Below are positions 18,724 through 26,380 of a stretch of 64,000 nt of DNA, piece by piece (within the stretch, counting starts at the first letter, position 1; each line of letters opens with the position of its first letter). Location: positions 372,001 through 436,000 of the forward strand of contig CAJTTZ010000002.1 in the NCBI GenBank assembly GCA_910579505.1, given 5' to 3'. The translations under genes were made by a program, and so were the position numbers. The notes under the pieces were generated by a model. The model did no database searches. It was not told where the DNA came from and worked only from the letters and a program-made list of their open reading frames with translations. The stretch comes from an uncultured Lachnospiraceae bacterium. GTDB lineage: Bacteria; Bacillota; Clostridia; Lachnospirales; Lachnospiraceae.

Positions 18724-19707
18724 TCAGGGCACGATCTCAACGTCCGCCATATCGCGTATCATCACCTCATTAAACTTCATCATGCAGATCCCTTCCCGAT
18801 ATTCTCCAATCCGCACTTCATTTTCCTGCCCGGAGATATTTTTCACCACCGCCGCCGCCATGTTTACGCCACAGCCGTATGCGTGAGGATAACCGCCGCC
18901 GAAGCGGGGATTGACCTCAGAAATATAATAAACGCCGCCGATCTCAAAAATGTCAATATCTATCATGCCCCGGAAACCGCATTTTTCCGCGAAATCCCGG
19001 ATCAGTGCAAACAGCTTTTCATCTTTGAAGGACACAGACTTATCGGTCTCTCCCGCCCGCATCTTGATCTTCTTTTTTACGAAGATATCCGTGCACTTCC
19101 CGGAAAGCATGTCCACATACACATCCGCACCAAATTCTGTGCCGTCCATGTACTCCTGAATCAAAAGGTCGTCATAGAGGTCATAGAGCACCTCAATTTC
19201 CTTTTTGCTCCCCACTTTATTGATATGGATACTGGCGCTGCCCCGCACCGGCTTCACAAATACAGGGTAAGATATCTCTCCGGCTTCCTCCGCCCGGTAG
19301 AAGGATTCTTTGTCCAAATAGCATTTCGCCGTAGGTATCTGCATTTCCCCCAGCATCTCATACATTCTGTACTTGTCAAAACAGGTCTCCACCAGCTTAT
19401 AATCAGACACAATAGGTGTGGTTCCCACCGCCAGAAACCGCTCGCGCTCCTTTGCAAGAAGGGACAGCTCCGGGTCAATCAGGGAGAAAACCCCTGTTAT
19501 TTTCTCCTTTTCACAAATATCCAGCACCACATCCAGATAGTCCGGCGCCGTAATCCGTGGTACCAGATAAAAAGCGTCCGCCTCATACACCGCGGGCGCC
19601 AGATTGGAGCAGTCGGTCGCAATAACCCTGCCCTTGCCAGCCAGCTCCTTCTTAAAATACTGCACCACCTTATCGCGGGTGCCCGCGCTCAGAATCAGGA
19701 TATTCAT
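18724..19707 (-). CDS. ATP-grasp carboxylate-amine ligase
   Basis: 327 residues, a small ATP-grasp enzyme with a pre-ATP-grasp domain (MNILILSAGTRDKVVQYF). The ATP-binding core YPVFVKPVRGSASIHI and the metal ligands in YYISEVNPRFGGGYPH are intact. Such enzymes join a carboxylate to an amine through an acyl phosphate. It sits between the PLP enzyme and genes making an N-acetylhexosaminuronate, so amidation of the uronate carboxyl with an amino compound is a reasonable hypothesis. AAAGGAG precedes the ATG. Confidence 0.85.
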   Translation of the reverse strand: MNILILSAGTRDKVVQYFKKELAGKGRVIATDCSNLAPAVYEADAFYLVPRITAPDYLDVVLDICEKEKITGVFSLIDPELSLLAKERERFLAVGTTPIVSDYKLVETCFDKYRMYEMLGEMQIPTAKCYLDKESFYRAEEAGEISYPVFVKPVRGSASIHINKVGSKKEIEVLYDLYDDLLIQEYMDGTEFGADVYVDMLSGKCTDIFVKKKIKMRAGETDKSVSFKDEKLFALIRDFAEKCGFRGMIDIDIFEIGGVYYISEVNPRFGGGYPHAYGCGVNMAAAVVKNISGQENEVRIGEYREGICMMKFNEVMIRDMADVEIVP

Positions 19708-19735
19708 ATCCGCTCCTTTCCCGTCAGATCATTCA

Positions 19736-20731
19736 TCAAACGGATTCCCGGTTTTTCCGGTCTAATAGATCAAAATACAGGGGTGTTCCTCCCGTGTGAA
19801 TAAACAGGATATTCTTTCCCTGCAGCCCATGCGCCTCCGCATACCGCCTCATGCCGAAAAACGCTTTTCCCACGTAGGTCGTATCCATCGGTATCCCGTC
19901 ACTTTTCATCACTTCTTCTATCGTCTCCGCCACCTCCGGCGTATATTTTCCGTAACCGCCCATACAGTAATCATCCGTAAAAACAAGTTCCGTTTCCCGG
20001 TAAAGCCCGGCATACCGTGCGCCCAGATAGTCCTCAATACTTTGTCTGACTACCTCGCGCCCCCGCTCCTGCGTTCTCGCTATACTGATGCCGACAATCT
20101 TCTGCCCGCTGACCGCCTGCCCGTTCTCTCTTCGCCCTGCGTCCAAGAGCAGCTTCCCGCTGACAAGGCCAGCCTGCGTCGTCCCCGTTCCTGAAGCGTG
20201 GAAAATATAGTCGAAACAAATCCCCGACTGCTCCTCATAAGCGGCAATCTCCCTGTAGGTGTTTACACAGGCGCGCGTGCCGGGATTTCCATGCCCACCG
20301 CCCATAATAAAATAAGGATTTTTCCCCTCCCGCCTGAATGTTTCCATGCGGCGGTCAATCGTTCCCGACACCTCCGTTACGGGACAGGTCTCCACCGTCG
20401 CTCCAAAATCCTCAACCAGCCTCGTGTTATAGAGTCTCTCCCTATTTTCTTCCGGGGAAATGACATGACAGGCAATTCCCATCGAAGCGGCCATGTTTGC
20501 AATAATACGGCAATGGTTGGAGCTGTTGCTGCCATAAGTCATCACAACGTCCGCCCCGCATGCCCTGATCTCTTTATAAAATTCCGCCGCCTTGCGCGCT
20601 TTGTTACCCCCAAAGCTAAAGGGAATCAGGTCCTCTCTCTTGATATAATACTGATTTTCCCCATAATTGCCGGACATTTTTACAATCGGCGTGGGGGAAA
20701 TCCCCTGTTCAAACAGTGCGATCTTATTCAT
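19736..20731 (-). CDS. PLP enzyme of the ACC deaminase / D-cysteine desulfhydrase family
   Basis: 331 residues, fold type II. IKREDLIPFSFGGNKARK carries the PLP Lys in GGNKxRK, and TYGSNSSNHCRI is the Ser-Asn-His cofactor/substrate loop of this family. ASGTGTTQAG binds the phosphate. Known members desulfurate D-cysteine, open ACC or act on L-cysteate. In a glycan operon next to an ATP-grasp ligase it may instead make or epimerise a small amino acid used as a substituent. GGAGAG precedes the ATG. Confidence 0.88.
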   Translation of the reverse strand: MNKIALFEQGISPTPIVKMSGNYGENQYYIKREDLIPFSFGGNKARKAAEFYKEIRACGADVVMTYGSNSSNHCRIIANMAASMGIACHVISPEENRERLYNTRLVEDFGATVETCPVTEVSGTIDRRMETFRREGKNPYFIMGGGHGNPGTRACVNTYREIAAYEEQSGICFDYIFHASGTGTTQAGLVSGKLLLDAGRRENGQAVSGQKIVGISIARTQERGREVVRQSIEDYLGARYAGLYRETELVFTDDYCMGGYGKYTPEVAETIEEVMKSDGIPMDTTYVGKAFFGMRRYAEAHGLQGKNILFIHTGGTPLYFDLLDRKNRESV

Positions 20732-20768
20732 TCTATTCTCTCCCCAGGATTCCGCCTTGCCGAATGCG

Positions 20769-20783
20769 GCTAGAAGTTCTTCT
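20769..20783 (-). repeat. 15-base repeat GTGAGAAGAACTTCT, copy 2
   Basis: Here the repeat spells the last codons and stop of the priming transferase (E-K-N-F-stop). It is followed by AGCCGCATTC, similar to the sequence after copy 3. Confidence 0.7.
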
Positions 20784-21399
20784 CACGTTGCTCCCTGCGG
20801 TACACGTCAAAATCCGCCACGGTCTGGTCAGCGCCGGAAAGCGTGCCGGAACGTTTCAGCACTTTTCCCACCGTCATACCAATGATTTTCAGGTCAAGCC
20901 CAAAGCTTATATGGTTTACATAATCCAGATCGTATTGAAAGCGGTCTTCCCACCCCAGCGCATTACGTCCGTTTACCTGAGCAAGCCCCGTCAGTCCCGG
21001 TCTCACATCGTGGCGGTGTCTCTCCTCTTTCGTGTAATAGGGCAGATAACGGACCAAAAGGGGTCTCGGTCCGATCAGGCTCATGTCGCCCTTTAAAATA
21101 TTAAACAGCTCCGGCAGTTCGTCGAGGCTGGTAGAGCGCAGCAGCTTGCCAAACTTCGTAAGCCTTACCTCATCCGGCAGCAGATTCCCATCCGCGTCTT
21201 TCTCGTCCGTCATGGAGCGGAATTTATACAGTTTGAAAATTTTTTCATGTCTGCCCGGCCTTTCCTGATGGAACAGAACCGGGCTGCCCAGCTTCGCCCG
21301 AACAAGAACCGCCAGAACGGCCAGTATGGGGCTGAGTACAATAATGCCGCACAGGGACAGCATAAAGTCCAGACATCTCTTGATACATTTCTTATACAT
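20770..21399 (-). CDS. Undecaprenyl-phosphate phosphoglycosyl transferase (PglC/EpsL-like)
   Basis: 209 residues. A single N-terminal re-entrant hydrophobic helix (about 10-32) is followed by FKLYKFRSM, RSTSLDELPEL and GDMSLIGPRPL, the core of bacterial monotopic phosphoglycosyl transferases with its catalytic Asp-Glu. It moves a phospho-sugar from a UDP-sugar to undecaprenyl phosphate and so starts the repeat unit. It is the first gene of the left operon, with its own promoter at 21449-21477. Its last codons form one copy of the GTGAGAAGAACTTCT repeat. Confidence 0.95.
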   Translation of the reverse strand: MYKKCIKRCLDFMLSLCGIIVLSPILAVLAVLVRAKLGSPVLFHQERPGRHEKIFKLYKFRSMTDEKDADGNLLPDEVRLTKFGKLLRSTSLDELPELFNILKGDMSLIGPRPLLVRYLPYYTKEERHRHDVRPGLTGLAQVNGRNALGWEDRFQYDLDYVNHISFGLDLKIIGMTVGKVLKRSGTLSGADQTVADFDVYRREQREKNF

Positions 21400-21448
21400 A
21401 TATTGTTCCTCTTTAAAGCCATTTTATAATTCTTTGCAGCTTGCGGTT

Positions 21449-21477
21449 ATTATAGCATATAAAAAAAAAATTGTCTC
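21449..21477 (-). promoter_or_regulatory. Promoter of the left glycan operon
   Basis: Reading the minus strand: -35 GAGACA (21477-21472), 17-base spacer containing a run of ten T, then an extended -10 TGCTATAAT whose hexamer is at 21454-21449. It points to the priming transferase at 21399 with a leader of about 40 bases. The T-run spacer may bend the DNA or modulate strength. Confidence 0.75.
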
Positions 21478-21537
21478 CCCGGTCCGCCGAAATAATAATA
21501 ACCCTTGAAATATGCCGCATATTTTCTCAAGACAACA

Positions 21538-21566
21538 TTGATTTACATACGCACAGGCTGTATAAT
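21538..21566 (+). promoter_or_regulatory. Promoter of the phosphoribosyltransferase-like gene
   Basis: -35 TTGATT at 21538-21543, 17-base spacer, consensus -10 TATAAT at 21561-21566. The leader to the ATG at 21643 is about 70 bases and ends with a strong AAGGAGG. It diverges from the left operon promoter, with about 60 bases between the two -35 boxes. Confidence 0.75.
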
Positions 21567-21642
21567 ATTCACAACAACATGACAATTCCTTACGGGAAAA
21601 TTGTGCAAAAACTAAAATGTATCGTGATAAGGAGGTACTCAC

Positions 21643-22281
21643 ATGAAGGAACTTATTAAGATTCACTCCAAAAGTCATCCCAACATTGAATTAAAAGCAA
21701 TCCACGGACATTTCGTAACCCCGAGCTCCCATATCAATTACTTTCTGGATATGACCACGATGAAAACACGATTGAGCGAAGCGTCTACCGCCGCAAAGGA
21801 ACTGAGCCGCCAGATCATGCTGTCTACCGTGGTAGATACGATTGTCTGTATAGACGGCTGCGAAATCATCGGCGCATTCTTAGCGGAGGAACTGACGAGG
21901 GCGGGCGTCTATTCCCGCAATGCACACCAGACAATCTATATTGTGACTCCTGAATATTCCACATCCGGCCAGATGCTGTTCCGCGATAACTATCTGCCCA
22001 TGATCAAGGACAAAAACATCCTGCTTCTTCTCGCAAGCGCGACTACAGGACGCACTGTCACCAAAGCGGTACAGACGCTGACCTATTACGGTGCGACCAT
22101 CAGCGGCGTGAGCGCGATATTCAGCGCCGCCAACACTGTCGCGGGCATTCCTGTCAACGCGCTGTTCACCACATCGGACATTCCCGAGTACAGGACATAC
22201 AGTTCGGAGGAATGCGCATTATGCAAAGAAAAACAGCCCATTGACGCTTTCGCAAATGCGTTCGGCTATTCTGCCATATAG
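21643..22281 (+). CDS. Phosphoribosyltransferase-like protein with altered PRPP loop
   Basis: 212 residues resembling orotate phosphoribosyltransferase in layout. The PRPP-binding segment reads LLLLASATTGRTVT (127-140): TTGxT is kept, but the two acidic residues normally just before it (V-V-D-D) are replaced by Ala-Ser. A C-terminal CALC (Cys191, Cys194) could bind metal. The altered loop suggests loss of transferase chemistry or use as a ligand-sensing regulator, as in PurR/PyrR-type proteins. Divergent placement from the glycan operon would suit a regulator, but no DNA-binding domain is visible. Confidence 0.7.
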   Translation: MKELIKIHSKSHPNIELKAIHGHFVTPSSHINYFLDMTTMKTRLSEASTAAKELSRQIMLSTVVDTIVCIDGCEIIGAFLAEELTRAGVYSRNAHQTIYIVTPEYSTSGQMLFRDNYLPMIKDKNILLLLASATTGRTVTKAVQTLTYYGATISGVSAIFSAANTVAGIPVNALFTTSDIPEYRTYSSEECALCKEKQPIDAFANAFGYSAI

Positions 22282-22404
22282 TAAAAACGGGAGAAAAAAG
22301 AGGCGTCCCGCCATAAAGGCAGCCGCAAATTACGGATGATGTCCGATCAACGGAAAAATGCCATGCAAGAGGTTGTTTGACTGCATGGGAGGCGCAAATA
22401 ACAT

Positions 22405-23274
22405 ATGGAATTTAGAGTTTTAAAATACTTTCTGATGGTTGCCCGGGAAGAAAATATTACAAAGGCCGCCGCATTATTACATCTTACACAGCCCACACTT
22501 TCCAGGCAGCTTATGCAGCTTGAAGAAGAATTAGGGGTAAAATTGTTTCATAGAAGCAGACACAGCATTATTTTAACCGAGGATGGTATGCTCTTAAAGC
22601 GCCGGGCTCAGGAAATCATTTCCTTGTCTGACAAAACGGTTCAAGAGCTTTCCCATAAGGAAGATGTGCTGTCAGGTGAAATCGCAATCGGCTGTGGGGA
22701 AGCGAAAAGTATGCTCTTTCTCTCGGAGCAGATCAGGAAATTCCAGCAGAGATATCCTCTTGTGCGGTTCAGTATTTACAGCGCAATCGCAGATGATATT
22801 AAAGAGCGGATCGAAAAAGGGATTTTAGATATAGGGCTTCTTATGGAACCTGTGGATGTTGGGAAGTATGAATTTATCCGTATGCCAAAGAAAGAAAAAT
22901 GGGGCATATTGGTAAGAAAAGATTCTGAACTGGCAGCAAAGGAATCTATCCATCCAAAGGATTTAACAGGTGTGCCCCTGATCATGGTAAAACGGGAACT
23001 GGTAAAAAATGAACTGGCCAGTTGGTTTGGAGATTATTATGAGGGACTTCAAATCGCGGCTACCTATAATTTGATTTTAAACGCTGCGTCTATGGTGGAA
23101 CGTGGAGTTGGCATTGCGCTGTGTTTTGATCTTGGCTCCGCTTTTTATGAGGACTTATGCTTTATTCCGCTTGCTCCAACATTAGAAACCGGTTCGGTCT
23201 TAGTCTGGAAAAAGAATCAGACGCTTGGAGCTGCCACTTCCCAATTTATGAATGATATTAAAAATGCTTTTTAG
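22405..23274 (+). CDS. LysR family transcriptional regulator
   Basis: 289 residues. The N-terminal winged helix-turn-helix (about 1-60) has the LysR signature FLMVAREENITKAAALLHLT followed by QPTLSRQLMQLEEELG; the C-terminal substrate-binding domain is complete. It is more AT-rich than the glycan genes around it. It precedes the MerR, flavodoxin, CMD-cupin and DUF4405 genes on the same strand and probably controls that cassette. A terminator follows at 23328-23362. Confidence 0.93.
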   Translation: MEFRVLKYFLMVAREENITKAAALLHLTQPTLSRQLMQLEEELGVKLFHRSRHSIILTEDGMLLKRRAQEIISLSDKTVQELSHKEDVLSGEIAIGCGEAKSMLFLSEQIRKFQQRYPLVRFSIYSAIADDIKERIEKGILDIGLLMEPVDVGKYEFIRMPKKEKWGILVRKDSELAAKESIHPKDLTGVPLIMVKRELVKNELASWFGDYYEGLQIAATYNLILNAASMVERGVGIALCFDLGSAFYEDLCFIPLAPTLETGSVLVWKKNQTLGAATSQFMNDIKNAF

Positions 23275-23327
23275 GCATTATAAGAGGTTCTTCGTAAGTA
23301 TTAGACATACTTTAAAAATTAAATTAA

Positions 23328-23362
23328 AATGTGGGTGTTCAAGGAGGACACCTGCATTTTTT
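23328..23362 (+). terminator. Rho-independent terminator after the LysR gene
   Basis: A 13-bp stem with three G-U pairs (23328-23340 with 23346-23358), a 5-base loop and a run of six T (23357-23362). It separates the LysR gene from the MerR operon. Confidence 0.85.
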
Positions 23363-23472
23363 AATGCACAGGGACGCACAGATGAATTTGCTGCTTACAC
23401 AGCGTGCGCCCCGCGCGGCGATTAGGGATAGAATCGTCCCTTCCCGATTTATGTGTGGAAAGGAGCTTACGA

Positions 23473-23838
23473 ATGACGATTGATGAAGCAAGCACACGTT
23501 ACAATATTCCCCTGGATATTCTTCATGAATATGAGAGCTGGGGATTATGCGGCGCCGTAAAAAAGGTCATGGGCGCATGGCAGTATGACGATCAGGATAT
23601 AGAACGGCTGAGTATGATTATGACGCTGCATGACATCGGCTTTCCGAATGATGAGGCAGAAACCTATATGCGTCTGTTACTGGAAGGAGAATGTACCGAG
23701 GCGCAAAGGCTTGATATGTTGAATAAAAGGCGCAGCGCTACTCTTGATGAAATTCATTTCAGGGAAATGCAGTTGGATCGAATGGATTATCTTCGCCACA
23801 AAATTCGGGAATCAAACAAAGGAGGAAATAAATTATGA
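23473..23838 (+). CDS. MerR family transcriptional regulator
   Basis: 121 residues. The N-terminal MTIDEASTRYNIPLDILHEYESWGL is a MerR-type helix-turn-helix, followed by a helical region ending in a short coiled coil (about 85-115). The ATG at 23473 has AAAGGAG 8 nt upstream; an earlier in-frame ATG at 23404 is rejected. It overlaps the flavodoxin gene by 4 bases. MerR proteins next to flavodoxin and carboxymuconolactone decarboxylase genes usually activate them under redox or electrophile stress. No cysteine-based sensor is obvious. Confidence 0.87.
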   Translation: MTIDEASTRYNIPLDILHEYESWGLCGAVKKVMGAWQYDDQDIERLSMIMTLHDIGFPNDEAETYMRLLLEGECTEAQRLDMLNKRRSATLDEIHFREMQLDRMDYLRHKIRESNKGGNKL

Positions 23839-24536
23839 AGAAAAAGTCATTTGCGGTTATGATGGCATGTATGATGGCGTTTGCACTGGCAGCCTGCGGA
23901 AATACAGAAGACGATGCGGAGGAATCTGCTGTCCCGGAACCGAGTACAGCGGAAGCGCCGGAAACAGAAAGTGAGCCGGAAACAGAGGAAAACACTTCCC
24001 TGGCAGATACATCAGAGGAGGCCGCAGCGTCAAAAACGGAGCCGGAAAATACGGCGTCAGCCGGGCTTGTTGTATATTTCTCATGGTCGGGAAACACGGA
24101 ATCGGTGGCTCTGGAAATTCAAAACCAGACAGGCGCAGATACTTTCCGTCTTATACCGGCAGAGCCTTATACGGATGATTATGACGAGCTTTTGGATATT
24201 GCACAGGAAGAACAAAGGAATGGGGCGCGGCCTGCAATCTCAGGCAGTATTGAGAATTTTGACAGCTATGAGGTGGTGTATCTTGGCTATCCGAACTGGT
24301 GGGGAGATATGCCGATGATTCTTTACAGTTTTCTGGACGATTACGATTTGTTCGGCAAACGAATCGTTCCTTTTGTTACCAGCGGCGGCAGCGGATTTTC
24401 CAATACGATCAGCACAATCAAAAGCATGGAACCGGGTGCGGATGTTTTGGATGGGCTTTCTTTGGGAAGCTCGCAGGCGGCAAGTCCCGGCGACGCCGTA
24501 GCGGACTGGCTGAGCGGGCTTGGACTGGCAGAGTAA
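23835..24536 (+). CDS. Lipoprotein flavodoxin
   Basis: 233 residues. A signal peptide with lipobox LAAC (Cys21) is followed by an acidic Pro/Glu/Ser-rich linker (about 24-75) and a flavodoxin domain. VVYFSWSGNTE is the FMN phosphate loop, GYPNWWGDMP and TSGGSGFS the isoalloxazine loops. It would sit on the outer face of the membrane as a one- or two-electron carrier, perhaps linked to the downstream DUF4405 membrane protein. It is coupled to the MerR gene by a 4-base overlap and has a GGAGG site. Confidence 0.92.
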   Translation: MKKKSFAVMMACMMAFALAACGNTEDDAEESAVPEPSTAEAPETESEPETEENTSLADTSEEAAASKTEPENTASAGLVVYFSWSGNTESVALEIQNQTGADTFRLIPAEPYTDDYDELLDIAQEEQRNGARPAISGSIENFDSYEVVYLGYPNWWGDMPMILYSFLDDYDLFGKRIVPFVTSGGSGFSNTISTIKSMEPGADVLDGLSLGSSQAASPGDAVADWLSGLGLAE

Positions 24537-24587
24537 TTATTATGGCGAATACCCTAAGACGGAAAAAACAAAGTGGAGGATAAGATT

Positions 24588-25340
24588 ATGGTAAAACAGA
24601 CAGCAGGCAGAAATCAGCTCGGGGATTTTGCCCCTAAATTCGCACAGTTAAATGATGATGTATTATTTGGAGAGGTGTGGAACAGGGAGGAAAAGCTCTC
24701 CCTAAGAGACCGTTCCCTTGTGACAGTGGTATCTTTAATGTCACAGGGGCTAGTGGATTCTTCCTTTCAGTACCATCTGATGAGTGCAAAGAATAACGGG
24801 ATTACAAAGGAAGAAATTGCGGAGATTTTGACCCACGCGGCATTTTACGCAGGATGGCCGAAGGCGTGGGCGGCTTTTAAGATGGCGAAGGATGTCTGGG
24901 TGGAAGAATCCCCGGAAGGAAACGAAAGGGAAGTCCACGAAAGGAACATGCTATTTCCAATCGGAGAGCCGAACAGCGGCTTTGCGCAGTATTTCACCGG
25001 GCAGAGTTACCTTGCGCCGCTTTCCGCAGAGCAGATGGGGATTTTCAATGTTACGTTTGAGCCGGGATGCCGGAACAACTGGCATATCCATCACGCCGCT
25101 TCCGGCGGCGGGCAGATTCTGATTTGCGTAGGCGGGCGCGGTTATTATCAGGAATGGGACAAAGAGGCACAAAAATTAAATCCCGGAGATGTCGTCAATA
25201 TCCCGGTTGGGGTGAAACATTGGCATGGCGCTGCGCCTGATAGCTGGTTTTCCCATCTGGCGGTTGAAGTTCCCGGCACAGCGGTTTCTAATGAGTGGCT
25301 GGAAGCAGTGGATGATGTTTCCTACAGCTGTTTGAAATAA
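24588..25340 (+). CDS. Carboxymuconolactone decarboxylase-cupin fusion
   Basis: 250 residues. The N-terminal half is CMD/AhpD-like (SLRDRSLVTVVSLMSQG, THAAFYAGWPKAWAAF) but lacks the CxxC of peroxidase-type AhpD. The C-terminal half (about 130-235) is a cupin with metal-binding WHIHH and HWHG histidines. The ATG at 24588 has GGAGG 8 nt upstream; an ATG 15 bases earlier is not supported. Such fusions accompany flavodoxins in Firmicutes redox cassettes; the substrate is unknown. Confidence 0.9.
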   Translation: MVKQTAGRNQLGDFAPKFAQLNDDVLFGEVWNREEKLSLRDRSLVTVVSLMSQGLVDSSFQYHLMSAKNNGITKEEIAEILTHAAFYAGWPKAWAAFKMAKDVWVEESPEGNEREVHERNMLFPIGEPNSGFAQYFTGQSYLAPLSAEQMGIFNVTFEPGCRNNWHIHHAASGGGQILICVGGRGYYQEWDKEAQKLNPGDVVNIPVGVKHWHGAAPDSWFSHLAVEVPGTAVSNEWLEAVDDVSYSCLK

Positions 25341-25360
25341 GAGAGGCGGTATGCGGAAAT

Positions 25361-26038
25361 ATGAACGTAAAACTGAAGCGGGCGGTTGACGCGGCTATGA
25401 CGGTGGCTCTGCTGTTCCTGATGGGCTATCAGTTCTGGGGCAGTGTAGCTCACGAATGGGCTGGGGTTGGGATATTTGCCCTGTTTGCCGTTCACCATAT
25501 ATTGAATTGGAGATGGCATAAAAATTTATTTCAGGGTAAATATTCGCCCATGCGTATTTTTCAGGTCTGTATAGATGTGCTGACATTGTTTTCGATGATT
25601 GCCCTGATATACAGCAGTCTTGTTTTGTCGAGATATGTATTTGCTTTATTGCCGGTAGAAGGAGGAATGGCGCTGGCAAGACGGCTGCATATCTTAGGTT
25701 CTTACTGGGGATTTTTGCTGATGAGTATACATCTTGGCCTGCATTGGAACATGGTGATTGGTATGGCCCAAAAAGGGCTGCGGATAAAAAAATCATCCAG
25801 GATGCGCTCTGTTTTGCTGTTTCTCATCGGCACGGCCATTTCCCTTTATGGGATAACCGTATTTATCAGAAGGGATTTTCTGACTTATCTGCTGCTCAAA
25901 AGCGAATTTGTGTTTTTGGATTACGAGGAATCTGTCTTTCAGTTTTATATTGATTATTTAGCTCTGATGGGGCTTTGTATATTTATTGCACATTATCTCG
26001 CAAGGCTGCTAAAACAAGTACATGGACAAAGCAAATAG
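25361..26038 (+). CDS. DUF4405-like membrane protein
   Basis: 225 residues with five to six hydrophobic helices. His residues in the membrane segments (FAVHHILNWRWHKN, RRLHILGSYWGFLLMSIHLGLHWN) suggest haem b ligation, as in DUF4405/cytochrome b-like proteins. It is the last gene of the plus-strand cassette and may pass electrons to or from the lipoprotein flavodoxin. A hairpin follows at 26044-26071. Confidence 0.83.
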   Translation: MNVKLKRAVDAAMTVALLFLMGYQFWGSVAHEWAGVGIFALFAVHHILNWRWHKNLFQGKYSPMRIFQVCIDVLTLFSMIALIYSSLVLSRYVFALLPVEGGMALARRLHILGSYWGFLLMSIHLGLHWNMVIGMAQKGLRIKKSSRMRSVLLFLIGTAISLYGITVFIRRDFLTYLLLKSEFVFLDYEESVFQFYIDYLALMGLCIFIAHYLARLLKQVHGQSK

Positions 26039-26043
26039 GTGAA

Positions 26044-26071
26044 GAACCTGCTGCAAAGGCAGCGCAGGTTC
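26044..26071. terminator. Hairpin between convergent genes, possible bidirectional terminator
   Basis: GAACCTGCTGC pairs with GCAGC/AGGTTC (11 bp with a 2-base bulge) around an AAAG loop. It lies between the stops of the DUF4405 gene (26038, plus) and the DUF2164-like gene (26081, minus). There is no U-tract on either side, so termination is only moderately supported. Confidence 0.5.
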
Positions 26072-26080
26072 CCACACGAT

Positions 26081-26323
26081 CTACTTGATATCCTTATACA
26101 GCGCATAATAATCCGCCTCCATATTGTCCGCGTATCTTCCATAAAACTGTTTCGCGTCGTCCAGCGCCTTATTGTATATGCGGTCCCCAAGCATCTCCTG
26201 AAAGAAGTCCAGAATCCTCCCGGTTCCGATCACGCCCAGTTCGAGATCATGCTCCTCTTTAAAAAAAGCCGCAATCTCGTCACACATCCGATTCTTGTCT
26301 TTCTCCTCGAATACATCCCTCAT
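26081..26323 (-). CDS. DUF2164-like small protein
   Basis: 80 residues. The pattern FFKEEHDLELGVIGTGRILDFFQEMLGDRIYNKALDDAKQ (read in parts) followed by DYYALYKD matches what I recall of DUF2164. The ATG at 26323 has AGGGAG 7 nt upstream; an upstream in-frame start at 26371 has none. It is the last minus-strand gene before the plus-strand cassette. Function unknown. Confidence 0.8.
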   Translation of the reverse strand: MRDVFEEKDKNRMCDEIAAFFKEEHDLELGVIGTGRILDFFQEMLGDRIYNKALDDAKQFYGRYADNMEADYYALYKDIK

Positions 26324-26380
26324 TCCGTTCTCCCTACATACGGCAATATCGAAACCGCAATCTGCCTGCACGCCACACCT

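Noticed and set aside
22290..22315. CGGGA/TCCCG hairpin after the phosphoribosyltransferase-like gene as a terminator
   Set aside because: The stem is only 5 bp with a 13-base loop and no T-run follows.
22361..22388. CCATGCA/TGCATGG inverted repeat before the LysR gene as its operator
   Set aside because: Only 7 bp with a long spacer and no T-N11-A type site; it could occur by chance.
21643..26038. The plus-strand block as a mobile element
   Set aside because: No transposase, integrase, terminal repeat or duplicated target site is visible at either edge.
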